The notes below the pieces were generated by a model. That model had not been told where the DNA came from, made no database searches, and worked only from the letters and a program-made list of their open reading frames with translations. From Ureibacillus massiliensis 4400831 = CIP 108448 = CCUG 49529 (GTDB taxonomy: Bacteria > Bacillota > Bacilli > Bacillales_A > Planococcaceae): 64,000 bases of DNA. The stretch is taken from assembly GCF_000772965.1 (NCBI RefSeq), contig NZ_JPVQ01000010.1, positions 1 to 64,000 on the forward strand, read 5' to 3'. Each line of letters opens with the position of its first letter. Within the stretch, counting starts at the first letter, position 1. The position numbers and the translations under genes were made by a program. This document shows, piece after piece, positions 52,188 through 61,515 of this stretch.

Positions 52188-54331
52188 ATGTGTTGTTCAA
52201 TTAATACAATTTCTAAATGGTCCCCACCAAATATTTCTGTATCAAATGCTGCAGCCTCCCCATTTTTTAAAATATGGAACTGGCCTTTAAAATGGGTTGG
52301 CAATTGCCAATTTGAGAATTTAAAAACATCCTGGAAAATCCATTTTTGCGTTTCTTTCTCAATCAATTGGATAGTTGCACCGTTAAAAATTTTAGCACTA
52401 GGTTGATAGATACTACCATTCACTAATACTTCCTTCATTACTTTATGCAATTCGATTTCTTCATTCTGAAAGATTACTTTAATTTTTTCTTCAAGAACAA
52501 TGTCCAACTGATCCGCTAAGGACTGAATTGTAGGTTGTACTGCCTCTTCTATTGAAATTTCATCTTCATTTTGTATAGGGTATTGTAGCTTCCCTGGCTT
52601 ACCATTTATGTAAAGCTTGGCTGAAAATTCAGGTATATAAACGGGCTTATTATCGATTTGAACAAAGAACGGTTTTAAATAATCCAATAAGTCATTGTTA
52701 TTTGTAACCTTTAAAAATTCTTCAACGGTATCAACTGTTTCGATACGTATTTTATCTCGATCATGTAATATTGTATCAAAAACAACTTTTTGATTATTAA
52801 CGAAAACTTTTGGCTCTATTGTATACATGTTATTTTGGAATTTAATCTTTTTCACTAATGCTTGATCCACAATATCTGACACTTTTACTGAGGCATCTTG
52901 TCCATTTTTTCCTTCTACCATTTCAAGCGTATCCCCATTTTTTATGAAGGATTTAGTTGAAGCAATTTCACCATTCACATAAATAGTAGCTGGACTCCCA
53001 TGCTCCCCAGGTACAAAAATATCTTGACCGTTTACAGTGAGCGATAATCCTTGTCCAGGTTTCCCATAAAGCTGCTTTGCTTGAATATTTGCTGCAAGTA
53101 ATGCATCAGCGACTGTCATTTCTTTCATTTCAAATAGGCGAACAATTTGTTCATTTACCGTAACACTCATATATTGAATAGGAGCTTTTTTTGCAGCAAT
53201 CGCTATTCCAATTGGTGTTACTAATTCTGGAGTATCGGCTATTGAGTCATCTTTTGTTAAATTTTGAATAGCATCTATACCACGTACAGCTACTCTGTTG
53301 TTTGGCAGCTGTAGAACATTACACAATTCTTCTGTAATCGTTGGTGTCAAACTACCTCCACCAACTAGCATGACAGCCTTTGGAGGCGTTTGATTGTTTA
53401 AACGTAATATTTCTGTTCCAATAGCCTCTGCTAAATTTTTAATTGCAGGCTTAATAGCTGAAATGACTTCTTCTTTTGTGAATTCTTGATCAAAGCCTAA
53501 AATATCTTTTATGAGGATTGTAGATTCTGTATGCATTTGACGTTTTACTTTTTCTGCAACAGGGAAATCTAATAGATAATGATCACTTAATGCTTCAGTA
53601 ATTTCATCGCCTGCAACTGGTACCATGCCATAAGCAACAATTGTTCCTTTATCAGTAATAGCGATATCTGATGTCCCTGCACCAATATCAACTAACGCCA
53701 CATTCAATCGGCGCATACTTGAAGGAATAAGCACATTAATGGCCGCGATTGGTTCTAATGTCATAGCTTCCATTTCTAAGTTGGCGCGCTTTAATGCTGC
53801 TAAAAGGGACTCTACAACAACTCTCGGTAAGAAAGTTGCAATAACTTCAATGGAAGCTTCATCTCCTTGTTGATCGACAAGGCTGCCAATTTCTTCGCCA
53901 TCAAGTTTGTAATATAAAACGGAATAACCAACACAATAATAATGATTAGATGAATCATCTTGATGACCGATGAGCTTTCCTTGAGCTTGTTGAACTGCTT
54001 GAAGCTCTAATCGACTAATATCTTCCTCGGTGAAAATAGGTCGATTTTTAATATTAATCGTAATGCTTGCTTGCTCTGTTTTTAATGCACGTCCAGCAGC
54101 GGCAACACTAACTTTAGTAAGAGGGCCATGTTTTATTTCTAATTCGTTTTTGATTTCATTTATTAAATCAGCAACATAGAGTACATTATGTATTTGTCCA
54201 TCCACCATAGCACGTTCCTTATGTTCTTTCATGATGATATCTGCTACATGGTAGTTGTTGTTTTGTTCTTCTAATATAATTCCTACGACAGATCGCGTAC
54301 CAATATCTAACGCGAATAATTTTGAACACAT
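52184..54331 (-). CDS. FtsA-like actin-fold ATPase with repeated C-terminal beta-grasp-like domains
   Basis: A 715-residue soluble protein. Residues 1-400 are an FtsA/PilM-type actin fold: phosphate 1 LDIGTRSVVGIIL, phosphate 2 DIGAGTSDIAI and the adenosine motif LVGGGSLTPT are intact, and KHGPLTKVSVAAAG lies in the 1C-like region. After it come several short modules of the ThiS/SLBB kind (VNGEIASTKSFIKNGDTLEMVEG; YINGKPGKLQYPIQNEDEISI; LVNGSIYQPSAKIFNGATIQLIEK). No membrane helix or FtsA C-terminal amphipathic anchor is visible. Homologues are labelled cell-division FtsA-like. It lies divergent from aroA next to murC and ytxGH. Function unknown. Confidence 0.75.
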   Translation of the reverse strand: MCSKLFALDIGTRSVVGIILEEQNNNYHVADIIMKEHKERAMVDGQIHNVLYVADLINEIKNELEIKHGPLTKVSVAAAGRALKTEQASITINIKNRPIFTEEDISRLELQAVQQAQGKLIGHQDDSSNHYYCVGYSVLYYKLDGEEIGSLVDQQGDEASIEVIATFLPRVVVESLLAALKRANLEMEAMTLEPIAAINVLIPSSMRRLNVALVDIGAGTSDIAITDKGTIVAYGMVPVAGDEITEALSDHYLLDFPVAEKVKRQMHTESTILIKDILGFDQEFTKEEVISAIKPAIKNLAEAIGTEILRLNNQTPPKAVMLVGGGSLTPTITEELCNVLQLPNNRVAVRGIDAIQNLTKDDSIADTPELVTPIGIAIAAKKAPIQYMSVTVNEQIVRLFEMKEMTVADALLAANIQAKQLYGKPGQGLSLTVNGQDIFVPGEHGSPATIYVNGEIASTKSFIKNGDTLEMVEGKNGQDASVKVSDIVDQALVKKIKFQNNMYTIEPKVFVNNQKVVFDTILHDRDKIRIETVDTVEEFLKVTNNNDLLDYLKPFFVQIDNKPVYIPEFSAKLYINGKPGKLQYPIQNEDEISIEEAVQPTIQSLADQLDIVLEEKIKVIFQNEEIELHKVMKEVLVNGSIYQPSAKIFNGATIQLIEKETQKWIFQDVFKFSNWQLPTHFKGQFHILKNGEAAAFDTEIFGGDHLEIVLIEQHI

Positions 54332-54398
54332 TGCAACCGCTTCCTTTCAAGAAAACTTTAAATATACTTTAACGAGTTGAAGCGCTAAATTAAAAGAC

Positions 54399-54427
54399 GT
54401 GACATTCTGAATATATTTGATTATAAT
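54399..54427 (+). promoter_or_regulatory. aroA promoter
   Basis: GTGACA and TATAAT separated by 17 bases. Start near 54434, about 70 bases before the aroA start. Confidence 0.65.
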
Positions 54428-54504
54428 AAGGTTATTATCTTAAAATGTATCATACATTTCAGACTTCTGAAAGAGTTGCGGTACGAAGGAGAGGAGAAAA
54501 GGGA

Positions 54505-55590
54505 ATGAGTGAGCAAAATTTAGAAGCACTTCGAAAGCAAATAGACGACTTAAATTTAGAGATTTTACGTCTTATTAACGAACGCGCTGAGATTGTCAAT
54601 GAAATCGGTAAAATCAAAGAAAAACAAGGGGTAAACCGATATGATCCTCTTCGCGAACGTCACATGTTAAATCTATTAAAAGAACACAATAAAGGCCCGT
54701 TAAATCAAATGACGGTTGATTATATATTTAAGCAAATCTTTAAAACGGCTCTTAAACAACTAGAGGCAGATAAAAAGAAAGAATTGCTAGTATCACGTAA
54801 GAAAAAGTCAGAAGATACTGTCATTGAAATTAATGGTGAAAAAATTGGTTCAGGTATCCCATCATTTGTGTTCGGTCCATGTTCAGTTGAATCTTATGAA
54901 CAAACTGCTAAAGTAGCTGAAACGCTTAAAGAAAAAGGCATGAAAATGATTCGTGGTGGTGCTTACAAACCACGTACATCTCCATATGACTTCCAAGGAC
55001 TTGGTTTAGAAGGATTGAAAATTTTAAAACGTGTTTCTGAAGAGTACGGTTTAGCGGTTGTTACTGAAATTGTGACACCAGCGCATATTGAAGAAGCATT
55101 AGATTATATTGATGTTATTCAAGTTGGAGCACGTAACATGCAAAACTTTGAATTGTTAAAAGCAGTTGGTGCGACAAATAAACCAGTACTATTAAAACGT
55201 GGTTTAGCCGCAACGATTGATGAATTCATCCATGCAGCAGAATATATCATGTCAAAAGGTAATGAAAACATTATATTATGTGAACGTGGAATTCGTACTT
55301 ATGAGAAAGCTACTCGTAATACGTTAGACATCTCTGCAGTACCGATTTTAAAACAAGAAACTCATTTGCCTGTATTTGTTGATGTGACACATTCAACAGG
55401 TCGTCGTGACTTATTGTTACCTTGTGCAAAAGCAGCAATAGCAATCGGTGCAGATGGTATTATGGCAGAAGTACATCCTGATCCGTCTGTTGCATTATCT
55501 GATTCTCAACAGCAAATGGATATTCCTCAATTCAATAGTTTCTATGAAGAAATTCAAAAATTCATGAAGCAATATGAATTTAAAGCATAA
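54505..55590 (+). CDS. aroA: Bifunctional chorismate mutase / DAHP synthase
   Basis: A 361-residue two-domain enzyme as in Bacillus. Residues 1-85 are an AroQ-type chorismate mutase ([20 protein letters not shown]); the rest is a DAHP synthase ([44 protein letters not shown]) that joins phosphoenolpyruvate and erythrose-4-phosphate, the first step of aromatic amino-acid synthesis. The mutase domain gives feedback inhibition by prephenate/chorismate in this family. Start chosen at ATG 54505 after AAGGG; an upstream ATG at 54445 is in frame without a good ribosome site. Confidence 0.94.
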   Translation: MSEQNLEALRKQIDDLNLEILRLINERAEIVNEIGKIKEKQGVNRYDPLRERHMLNLLKEHNKGPLNQMTVDYIFKQIFKTALKQLEADKKKELLVSRKKKSEDTVIEINGEKIGSGIPSFVFGPCSVESYEQTAKVAETLKEKGMKMIRGGAYKPRTSPYDFQGLGLEGLKILKRVSEEYGLAVVTEIVTPAHIEEALDYIDVIQVGARNMQNFELLKAVGATNKPVLLKRGLAATIDEFIHAAEYIMSKGNENIILCERGIRTYEKATRNTLDISAVPILKQETHLPVFVDVTHSTGRRDLLLPCAKAAIAIGADGIMAEVHPDPSVALSDSQQQMDIPQFNSFYEEIQKFMKQYEFKA

Positions 55591-55600
55591 TATTAAAAAT

Positions 55601-55630
55601 AAAGCCGATCAGTTAATGGTCGGCTTTCTT
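55601..55630 (+). terminator. aroA terminator
   Basis: AAAGCCGA and TCGGCTTT pair over an 11-base loop, followed by CTTG; T-tract is short. Confidence 0.65.
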
Positions 55631-55671
55631 GTACATTTAGTACCAGTTAATTACAAAAAGTGTACTTTTTA

Positions 55672-55701
55672 TTGAAAAAGTAAATGTATATGTCGTATGA
55701 T
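55672..55701 (+). promoter_or_regulatory. ccpA promoter
   Basis: TTGAAA and TATGAT separated by 18 bases, about 35 bases before the ccpA TTG start. Confidence 0.55.
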
Positions 55702-55735
55702 GAAAGCAACAATATATAAAAAGGAGGCGTATCCT

Positions 55736-56740
55736 TTGACTGTAACAATATATGATGTAGCACGTGAAGCAAATGTTTCAATGGCAACTGTATCACGTGT
55801 AGTTAATGGAAATCAAAATGTGAAGCCATCCACAAGGAAAAAAGTATTAGAAGTTATTGAAAGATTAGAATATAGACCAAACGCCGTTGCAAGAGGGTTA
55901 GCAAGTAAAAAAACCACTACTGTAGGGGTAATTATACCTGATATTTCAAATAATATTTATGCAGAGGCAGCACGTGGAATCGAAGATATTGCAACAATGT
56001 ACCGCTATAATATTATTTTGGCGAATTCGGACCAAAATGAAGAAAAGGAATTATCATTACTTGATACAATGTATGGAAAACAAGTAGATGGTATCGTAAT
56101 GATGAGTGATGCTGTAACAGAGAAATTACATAAGTCAATGGAACATTCTCCTGTACCCATCGTATTAGCAGGATCTGTTGATGATACAAATCAGTTTCCT
56201 TCTGTAAATATTGATTACTTCCAAGCTTCCTATGAGGCAATGCAACTTCTAATCAATAACGGACATACAAGGATTGCATTCTTATCCGGTCCACTGAACT
56301 ATACGATTAATTCAAAATTCAAATTAGAGGCCTATAAAAAGGCACTACAAGATGCGAATATTGAACTTGATGAACGCTTAATTATATCTGAGGATGGTTC
56401 CTATGATAGTGGGTTAGAAGCGTGGGAAACATTGAGAGAGCTAGAAGCACCACCAACTGCCTTTTTTGCTGGTAGTGATGAACTAGCTATCGGAATTATT
56501 CATGGTGTTCAGGATGATGGAAAAAAAGTTCCTGACGATGTAGAAGTAATTAGTTTTGAAAACTCAAAGCTGGCAAGAATGGTTCGACCACGTTTAACAA
56601 GCGTTGTCTTTCCTCTATATGACATCGGCGCTGTTGCAATGCGTTTATTAACAAAAATCATGAACAAAGAGGACAATGTGAAAGACAAAAATGTCATCAT
56701 ACCTCATCGTATAGAGACACGTCAATCTGTTAAGCTGTAA
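55736..56740 (+). CDS. ccpA: Catabolite control protein A
   Basis: A 334-residue LacI-family global regulator, exactly the length of B. subtilis CcpA. The N-terminal helix-turn-helix [20 protein letters not shown] and hinge [13 protein letters not shown] are unmistakable, and the periplasmic-binding-like sensor domain is complete. With HPr-Ser-P it binds cre sites to control carbon use. AAGGAGG at 55721-55727 sets the TTG at 55736. Candidate target sites in this window are at 3240 and 29212. Confidence 0.95.
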   Translation: MTVTIYDVAREANVSMATVSRVVNGNQNVKPSTRKKVLEVIERLEYRPNAVARGLASKKTTTVGVIIPDISNNIYAEAARGIEDIATMYRYNIILANSDQNEEKELSLLDTMYGKQVDGIVMMSDAVTEKLHKSMEHSPVPIVLAGSVDDTNQFPSVNIDYFQASYEAMQLLINNGHTRIAFLSGPLNYTINSKFKLEAYKKALQDANIELDERLIISEDGSYDSGLEAWETLRELEAPPTAFFAGSDELAIGIIHGVQDDGKKVPDDVEVISFENSKLARMVRPRLTSVVFPLYDIGAVAMRLLTKIMNKEDNVKDKNVIIPHRIETRQSVKL

Positions 56741-56746
56741 ATTTAA

Positions 56747-56792
56747 AAGGTAAGCTAGTTAGAAAGATTCTTTCTAACTAGCTTACCTTTTT
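56747..56792. terminator. Bidirectional terminator between ccpA and acuC
   Basis: AAAAGGTAAGCTAGTTAGAA pairs perfectly with its complement just downstream over a tiny loop, with T and A tracts at the ends. Confidence 0.85.
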
Positions 56793-57959
56793 TCATCTTG
56801 CTTTGTTTTTTTCATTACGAATGATATGTAAAGCTTTTTTTAACATTTGTTCATTTTTTTCTTCAATTTCCGTTTTTCTTGGAATTGGTTCGTATAATGG
56901 GTTTGGGTCCTCCCATGTTGGAATGAAAGGTACCGGTGACTTACCTTGCCACTTATTTAGCCATTCCTTTGGTAGAGGTCCGGTAGGTGTAGCCAAATCA
57001 TTCATTTCTGTCCAAATATAAGACCATGCTCTAGGTACTACCCGCCAAATATCATAGCCTCCACCTCCGACTGCAATCCATCGTCCATCACAATACTTGT
57101 GTGCTAATCTATGTGCGATTTTCGGTATTTCACGATAAATATTCATAGTACCGTATAAATGTGTAAGTGGATCAAAATAATGGGCATCTGCACCGTTTTG
57201 AGTAAACACAACATCAGGCTTAAAAAATTCAAAAACCTCGTTCATGGCTTCCTCGTATATGTTTAAAAAGCTATCATCTTCAGTAAAGGCATCGATAGGA
57301 AAGTTAAAGGATGTGCCATATCCTTGCCCGTTTCCGCGTTCAGTAACATTACCTGTTCCGGGAAATAAGTATCTTCCTGTTTCATGAATCGAAAGGGTGC
57401 AAACATTGGGGTCATCATAAAATGCCCATTGAACTCCGTCACCGTGATGTGCATCCGTATCAATATATAAAACTCGGACATTATATTTTTTTTGCATATA
57501 ATGGATTGCTATACTGCTATCATTATAGATGCAAAATCCAGAGGCGCGTCCATGAAAACCATGATGTAAGCCTCCACCGAGATTAAGGGCATGTTTGCTT
57601 TTTGCTTGCATTACAGAATCAACCGCCTGTAAAGTACCACCGACGAGCAGTGCACTTGCTTCATGCATATTTTCAAAAATGGGTGTATCTTCCGTACCAA
57701 TTCCATAGTTCTCTGCAATTTGCGGATCAATTAAGCCTTTCCCAGCTTTTTTTACTATGTCAATATACTTTTCATCATGCGCCAGGGCAATTTCCTCATC
57801 GGTAGCCATTCTTGCGGGGATAATATCATCATCCTTTAAGGCACCTATACTTTTCAGTAAATCCATCGTTAATAGTAATCTTTGATGATTGAAGGGATGA
57901 GAATCAGAAAATTTATATCCGAGTTGTTCAGGTGAGTATACGAAGACAGCGTTTTTCAT
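56793..57959 (-). CDS. acuC: Acetoin utilisation protein AcuC, class I deacetylase
   Basis: A 388-residue HDAC-like zinc deacetylase (B. subtilis 387). HHGFHGRASGFCIYND and DTDAHHGDGVQWAFYDD carry the catalytic His pair and metal ligands; YSPEQLGYKFSDSHPFN is the N-terminal loop. In B. subtilis AcuC removes acetyl groups from acetyl-CoA synthetase and reactivates it. The listed start is the ATG that overlaps the acuB stop (ATGA); the reading frame extends nine codons further upstream into acuB. Confidence 0.92.
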   Translation of the reverse strand: MKNAVFVYSPEQLGYKFSDSHPFNHQRLLLTMDLLKSIGALKDDDIIPARMATDEEIALAHDEKYIDIVKKAGKGLIDPQIAENYGIGTEDTPIFENMHEASALLVGGTLQAVDSVMQAKSKHALNLGGGLHHGFHGRASGFCIYNDSSIAIHYMQKKYNVRVLYIDTDAHHGDGVQWAFYDDPNVCTLSIHETGRYLFPGTGNVTERGNGQGYGTSFNFPIDAFTEDDSFLNIYEEAMNEVFEFFKPDVVFTQNGADAHYFDPLTHLYGTMNIYREIPKIAHRLAHKYCDGRWIAVGGGGYDIWRVVPRAWSYIWTEMNDLATPTGPLPKEWLNKWQGKSPVPFIPTWEDPNPLYEPIPRKTEIEEKNEQMLKKALHIIRNEKNKAR

Positions 57960-58603
57960 TGTGTAATACCTGGAAGATTTGGCCAAAGCACGTCAAATCC
58001 TGCTTTCTTTAAATCTTCAATAATCATAAGGGGATTTAAAATTTGAACTCGGATTGTAATAATTTTATAATCTCTTTTTTTAGAATCAGGGAACACTAGC
58101 ACACTTAATACATTTGCTTTATGGTTTTTAAATATGTGCAGTATATCTGACAAAATTCCTGATCGATCCTTCACCCTTATATCAATCTTAGAAGATGGTT
58201 TATTCGCTCCTGTTAGCTCAATATATGTATAAAGCAAATCAGATGATGTAACGATGCCAACAAGCTGACCACCAGATACAATTGGAATACAGCTGATTTG
58301 CATATCATAAAAAGTAAGTGCAATTTCTTCAACAAAGTCTAGTGGATGACCGACGATCACCTCTTTAATCATCATATTTTCGATATTTTCTTCATAAATA
58401 GAAATAGTTGGATCAGCTTGTAAATTAGAGGGAAGTGCGTTTTTTATTGTATTTGAAGTGACAAGACCGACTAATTTTTTATCATTATCAATAATTGGTA
58501 TATGTCGGATACTTTTCTCCTTCATCAATCGTAAAGCATCTCGAACTGTATTTTTAGGTGAAAGGGTTAAAACATCCGTCTTCATAATTTCTTCGATAAT
58601 CAT
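57956..58603 (-). CDS. acuB: AcuB, CBS-pair/ACT regulatory protein
   Basis: A 215-residue protein with two CBS motifs (IMKTDVLTLSPKNTVRDALRLM; MIKEVIVGHPLDFVEEIALTF) and a C-terminal ACT-like domain (IDIRVKDRSGILSDILHIF). CBS pairs bind adenosine nucleotides. It belongs to the acuABC operon for acetate/acetoin use; AcuB's precise job in B. subtilis is not clear. Start preceded by AAAGGGGG on the minus strand. Confidence 0.9.
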   Translation of the reverse strand: MIIEEIMKTDVLTLSPKNTVRDALRLMKEKSIRHIPIIDNDKKLVGLVTSNTIKNALPSNLQADPTISIYEENIENMMIKEVIVGHPLDFVEEIALTFYDMQISCIPIVSGGQLVGIVTSSDLLYTYIELTGANKPSSKIDIRVKDRSGILSDILHIFKNHKANVLSVLVFPDSKKRDYKIITIRVQILNPLMIIEDLKKAGFDVLWPNLPGITQ

Positions 58604-58618
58604 ATTCTTACCCCCTTT

Positions 58619-59251
58619 TTAATACATAAATCTATTTTTAAATCGTAATCTATCGAATCTTTCAAGTGTATCCTCATTAACTCGTTTCCCAATGCGGGCC
58701 ATAAGACAATTAGCAGGGTGAGAAGTAATTTCTGGGTCGTCTGTTGCATAAGGTTCAAAACCAACAGAACTCATAAGACGTTCCATCATTTTACGATATT
58801 CCCAAACATTTAAGCCAGAACCCTTTAAATCCCAATGCCAATAATATTCAGTTGTAATAACTAAATAATCTTCCATATGATCATCAATAAAAGAGACTTC
58901 TAAAAGTCTTTTACCTACTCCACATCCCCTATAAGAAGGAATAATTTCAATGGCACCAAGTTCAATCATATTTTCGATTTTATCTTCAGACCATCTTTCA
59001 AGTGGGTCGGGATACAAGTATGTGACATAACCTACAACTAAACTTTCTTTTCGGCTTATAAAAATTCGGCCTTCTTCAAGTTCTGCTATTTCTACTAAAG
59101 CTTTTTTTTGCTGTTCTGGAGGTCTAAAAGAAGTTAATCCCTCATGAAATGTATATTTAGAAAGTTGTTCTGGAGTTACGGGTCCTTCGATAACAATAAG
59201 TCCATTTTGTGTCTCCATTTCAACGCTATAAAAATTTTTAATATGTTCCAT
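58619..59251 (-). CDS. acuA: Protein acetyltransferase AcuA (GNAT family)
   Basis: A 210-residue GNAT acetyltransferase, same length as B. subtilis AcuA, when started at the ATG at 59251 (MEHIKNFYSV). The frame is open to 59275. Acetyl-CoA-binding motif A is IIPSYRGCGVGKRLLE. AcuA acetylates and inactivates acetyl-CoA synthetase AcsA at a C-terminal lysine; the target gene is divergently transcribed next door. Confidence 0.92.
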   Translation of the reverse strand: MEHIKNFYSVEMETQNGLIVIEGPVTPEQLSKYTFHEGLTSFRPPEQQKKALVEIAELEEGRIFISRKESLVVGYVTYLYPDPLERWSEDKIENMIELGAIEIIPSYRGCGVGKRLLEVSFIDDHMEDYLVITTEYYWHWDLKGSGLNVWEYRKMMERLMSSVGFEPYATDDPEITSHPANCLMARIGKRVNEDTLERFDRLRFKNRFMY

Positions 59252-59307
59252 TTTACCCAAACACCACCTGGACATGATACTACCATTATATATTAATTAA
59301 TGCGCGA

Positions 59308-59321
59308 AAAAGCTCGCTTTT
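59308..59321. promoter_or_regulatory. AAAAGC-TC-GCTTTT palindrome in the acuA-acsA region
   Basis: A perfect 6+2+6 palindrome between the divergent genes, close to a TATAAT on the minus strand (59290-59285) that could be the acuA -10. It resembles a cre core but with a different spacing, so it is not called a cre. Confidence 0.35.
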
Positions 59322-59358
59322 GCAGAAAAATGTGAAAAATTTAAAAAATAAAATTATT

Positions 59359-59388
59359 TTGCCTATAGTATTACATTTATTGTAAAAT
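59359..59388 (+). promoter_or_regulatory. Candidate acsA promoter
   Basis: TTGCCT and TAAAAT with 18 bases between them. Transcription would start near 59395, at the foot of the hairpin at 59397. Confidence 0.45.
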
Positions 59389-59396
59389 GTATGTAT

Positions 59397-59439
59397 GTTT
59401 TAACTTTGAACGCAGGGATGTACGTTTTAAAGTTAAAAC
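59397..59439 (+). repeat. Long hairpin at the 5' end of acsA mRNA
   Basis: GTTTTAACTTTGAACG (59397-59412) and CGTTTTAAAGTTAAAAC (59423-59439) are complementary except for one bulged base, with a loop of about 10 bases. No T-run follows. It begins where acsA transcription is expected to begin. Confidence 0.6.
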
Positions 59440-59479
59440 TTTATTTTATAGCAAAATTATATAGAAAGGGGTAATTTTT

Positions 59480-61207
59480 ATGGGGATGAAAATTACAGAC
59501 AGATTAGTTGCAGATGTCGGTGATCATCATTTGAAAAATTATGATGAGACTGTAGCGACTTTCAATTGGGGAACAGTTGAAAAGGCATTTAGTTGGTATA
59601 CAACGGGGAAGCTAAATGCTGCATATGAAGCAATTGATCGTCATACAGAAGGTTTTAGGAAAGATAAAATTGCACTTTATTTTGATGACGGTAATCGAAA
59701 GGAAAGCTATTCCTTTAACGAAATGAAGATGATGACGAATAAAGCTGCAAATGTTTTTAAAGAGTTTTCGAGCTTGCAAAAAGGTGATCGTTTATTTGTA
59801 TTTTTACCAAGAACACCTGAGCTATATTTTGCACTACTTGGTGCTATTAAAATGGGTGTTATTGTTGGCCCATTGTTTGAAGCATTTATGGAAGGTGCAG
59901 TTTATGATCGACTTTCAGATAGTCAGGCAAAAGTTGTTGTAACAACGAAGTCATTACTAAGTCGTATACCAATTGACAAACTTCCAAATTTAGAAAAGAT
60001 TTTTGTTGTTGGGGATGAGGTAGAGGAAACTGACAAAATAGTCAGCTTTAAAGAGAAGCTAGATCAAGCTTCACCAAATTTTGAAATTGTATGGGTAGAT
60101 CGAGAAGATGGAATGTTACTTCATTATACGTCAGGATCTACTGGGGCCCCTAAAGGAGTGCTTCATGTTCACAATGCAATGATTCAACAATACCAAACAG
60201 CACAATGGGTATTAGATTTAAAAGATGAGGATATCTATTGGTGTACTGCTGACCCTGGATGGGTAACGGGTACTGCTTATGGTATTTTTGGCCCTTGGTT
60301 AAATGGAGTAACCAACCTTATTGTAGGTGGTAGATTTACACCACAAGCTTGGTATGGTGCAATAGAAAAATATGGTGTAACAGTTTGGTATAGTGCACCA
60401 ACTGCTTTTCGTATGCTAATGGGTGCTGGTACTAGTGTTCTAGAAGGATATAATCTGTCTTCACTTCGTCATGTGTTATCGGTTGGGGAACCGTTGAATC
60501 CAGAAGTCATTCGTTGGGGAATGGATGAACTTGGACATCGAATACATGATACATGGTGGATGACTGAAACAGGTGCACATATGATATGTAACTACCCTAC
60601 AATGGACATTAAGCCAGGTTCAATGGGTAAACCGATTCCAGGAGTACAGGCGGCAATCGTTGATGATGAAGGTAATGAGTTACCACCATTTACAATGGGG
60701 AATTTAGCTCTTCGTAAAGGTTGGCCTTCGATGATGCGTGCAATTTGGGGGAATCCAAGCAGATATGAATCGTACTTCTTAAAAGGTGAATGGTATGTTT
60801 CAGGAGACTCAGCCTATACGGATGAGGATGGTTATTTTTGGTTCCAAGGTCGTATTGATGATGTCATTATGACTTCTGGAGAGCGCGTAGGCCCATTTGA
60901 AGTAGAAAGTAAATTATTAGAACATCCTGATGTTGTAGAAGCAGGTGTTATTGGTAAACCTGACCCAGTACGTGGTGAAATTATTAAAGCATTTATTGCA
61001 TTACGAGAAGGTGTCGAACCATCAGACGAACTTGCAGAAGAAATTCGTAATTTTGTAAAAACAGGTTTAGCAGCACATTCTGCACCACGTGAAATTGAAT
61101 TTAAAGACAAATTACCAAAAACCCGTAGTGGTAAAATCATGCGTCGCGTATTAAAAGCATGGGAATTGAACTTACCAACTGGTGATTTATCTACAATGGA
61201 AGACTAA
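59480..61207 (+). CDS. acsA: Acetyl-CoA synthetase AcsA
   Basis: A 575-residue AMP-forming acetyl-CoA synthetase (B. subtilis 572). The P-loop-like YTSGSTGAPKGV, adenylate-binding TWWMTETGAHM, WYVSGDSAYTDEDGYFW and the hinge GRIDDVIMTSGERVGPFEVE are all present. The acetylation Lys is Lys552 in LPKTRSGKIMR, which corresponds to Lys549 in B. subtilis, the site modified by AcuA and cleared by AcuC. It activates acetate for entry into central metabolism. AAAGGGG precedes the ATG. Confidence 0.95.
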   Translation: MGMKITDRLVADVGDHHLKNYDETVATFNWGTVEKAFSWYTTGKLNAAYEAIDRHTEGFRKDKIALYFDDGNRKESYSFNEMKMMTNKAANVFKEFSSLQKGDRLFVFLPRTPELYFALLGAIKMGVIVGPLFEAFMEGAVYDRLSDSQAKVVVTTKSLLSRIPIDKLPNLEKIFVVGDEVEETDKIVSFKEKLDQASPNFEIVWVDREDGMLLHYTSGSTGAPKGVLHVHNAMIQQYQTAQWVLDLKDEDIYWCTADPGWVTGTAYGIFGPWLNGVTNLIVGGRFTPQAWYGAIEKYGVTVWYSAPTAFRMLMGAGTSVLEGYNLSSLRHVLSVGEPLNPEVIRWGMDELGHRIHDTWWMTETGAHMICNYPTMDIKPGSMGKPIPGVQAAIVDDEGNELPPFTMGNLALRKGWPSMMRAIWGNPSRYESYFLKGEWYVSGDSAYTDEDGYFWFQGRIDDVIMTSGERVGPFEVESKLLEHPDVVEAGVIGKPDPVRGEIIKAFIALREGVEPSDELAEEIRNFVKTGLAAHSAPREIEFKDKLPKTRSGKIMRRVLKAWELNLPTGDLSTMED

Positions 61208-61284
61208 TAGTTTTTTTTATTTTGATTGTGAAAAAAATAACATGCTGATTCCGTTGGGATTAATAATTATACAAATGTAAATAT

Positions 61285-61331
61285 GAGAACTCTTAAGTTG
61301 TTGTGTATCAACACTTTTGGGTTCTTTTTAT
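61285..61331 (+). terminator. acsA terminator
   Basis: GAGAAC pairs with GGTTC-type bases outside and GTTGTG-TAT-CAACAC inside, followed by a T-rich run. Confidence 0.7.
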
Positions 61332-61457
61332 TTTGTATTAAAATTATATCAAAAAAACTTATATATCAACGGAATATGATGTGAATATAAAAAGGACTAG
61401 GGATTATTTGAAAGGGAGATTTTGTAAAAATAAAAATATAAATATATAAAAATACAG

Positions 61458-61486
61458 TTGACTTAATAAATATACAGTCTTATACT
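61458..61486 (+). promoter_or_regulatory. argC promoter
   Basis: TTGACT and TATACT with exactly 17 bases between. Very good sigma-A match. Confidence 0.75.
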
Positions 61487-61494
61487 TACTGTAT
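61472..61494. promoter_or_regulatory. ATACAG-N11-CTGTAT dyad over the argC promoter
   Basis: Inverted repeat with 6-base arms overlapping the -10 region. It could be an ArgR/AhrC operator, though it does not look like a textbook ARG box; AT-rich stretches at 61430-61455 may hold further half sites. Confidence 0.35.
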
Positions 61495-61515
61495 CTTGTT
61501 TTAGAGGTGAATCGA

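Noticed and set aside
59397-59439. cre site for acsA/acuA
   Set aside because: CcpA control is expected from B. subtilis, but no sequence between the genes meets the cre consensus within one or two changes; the palindrome at 59308 has wrong spacing.
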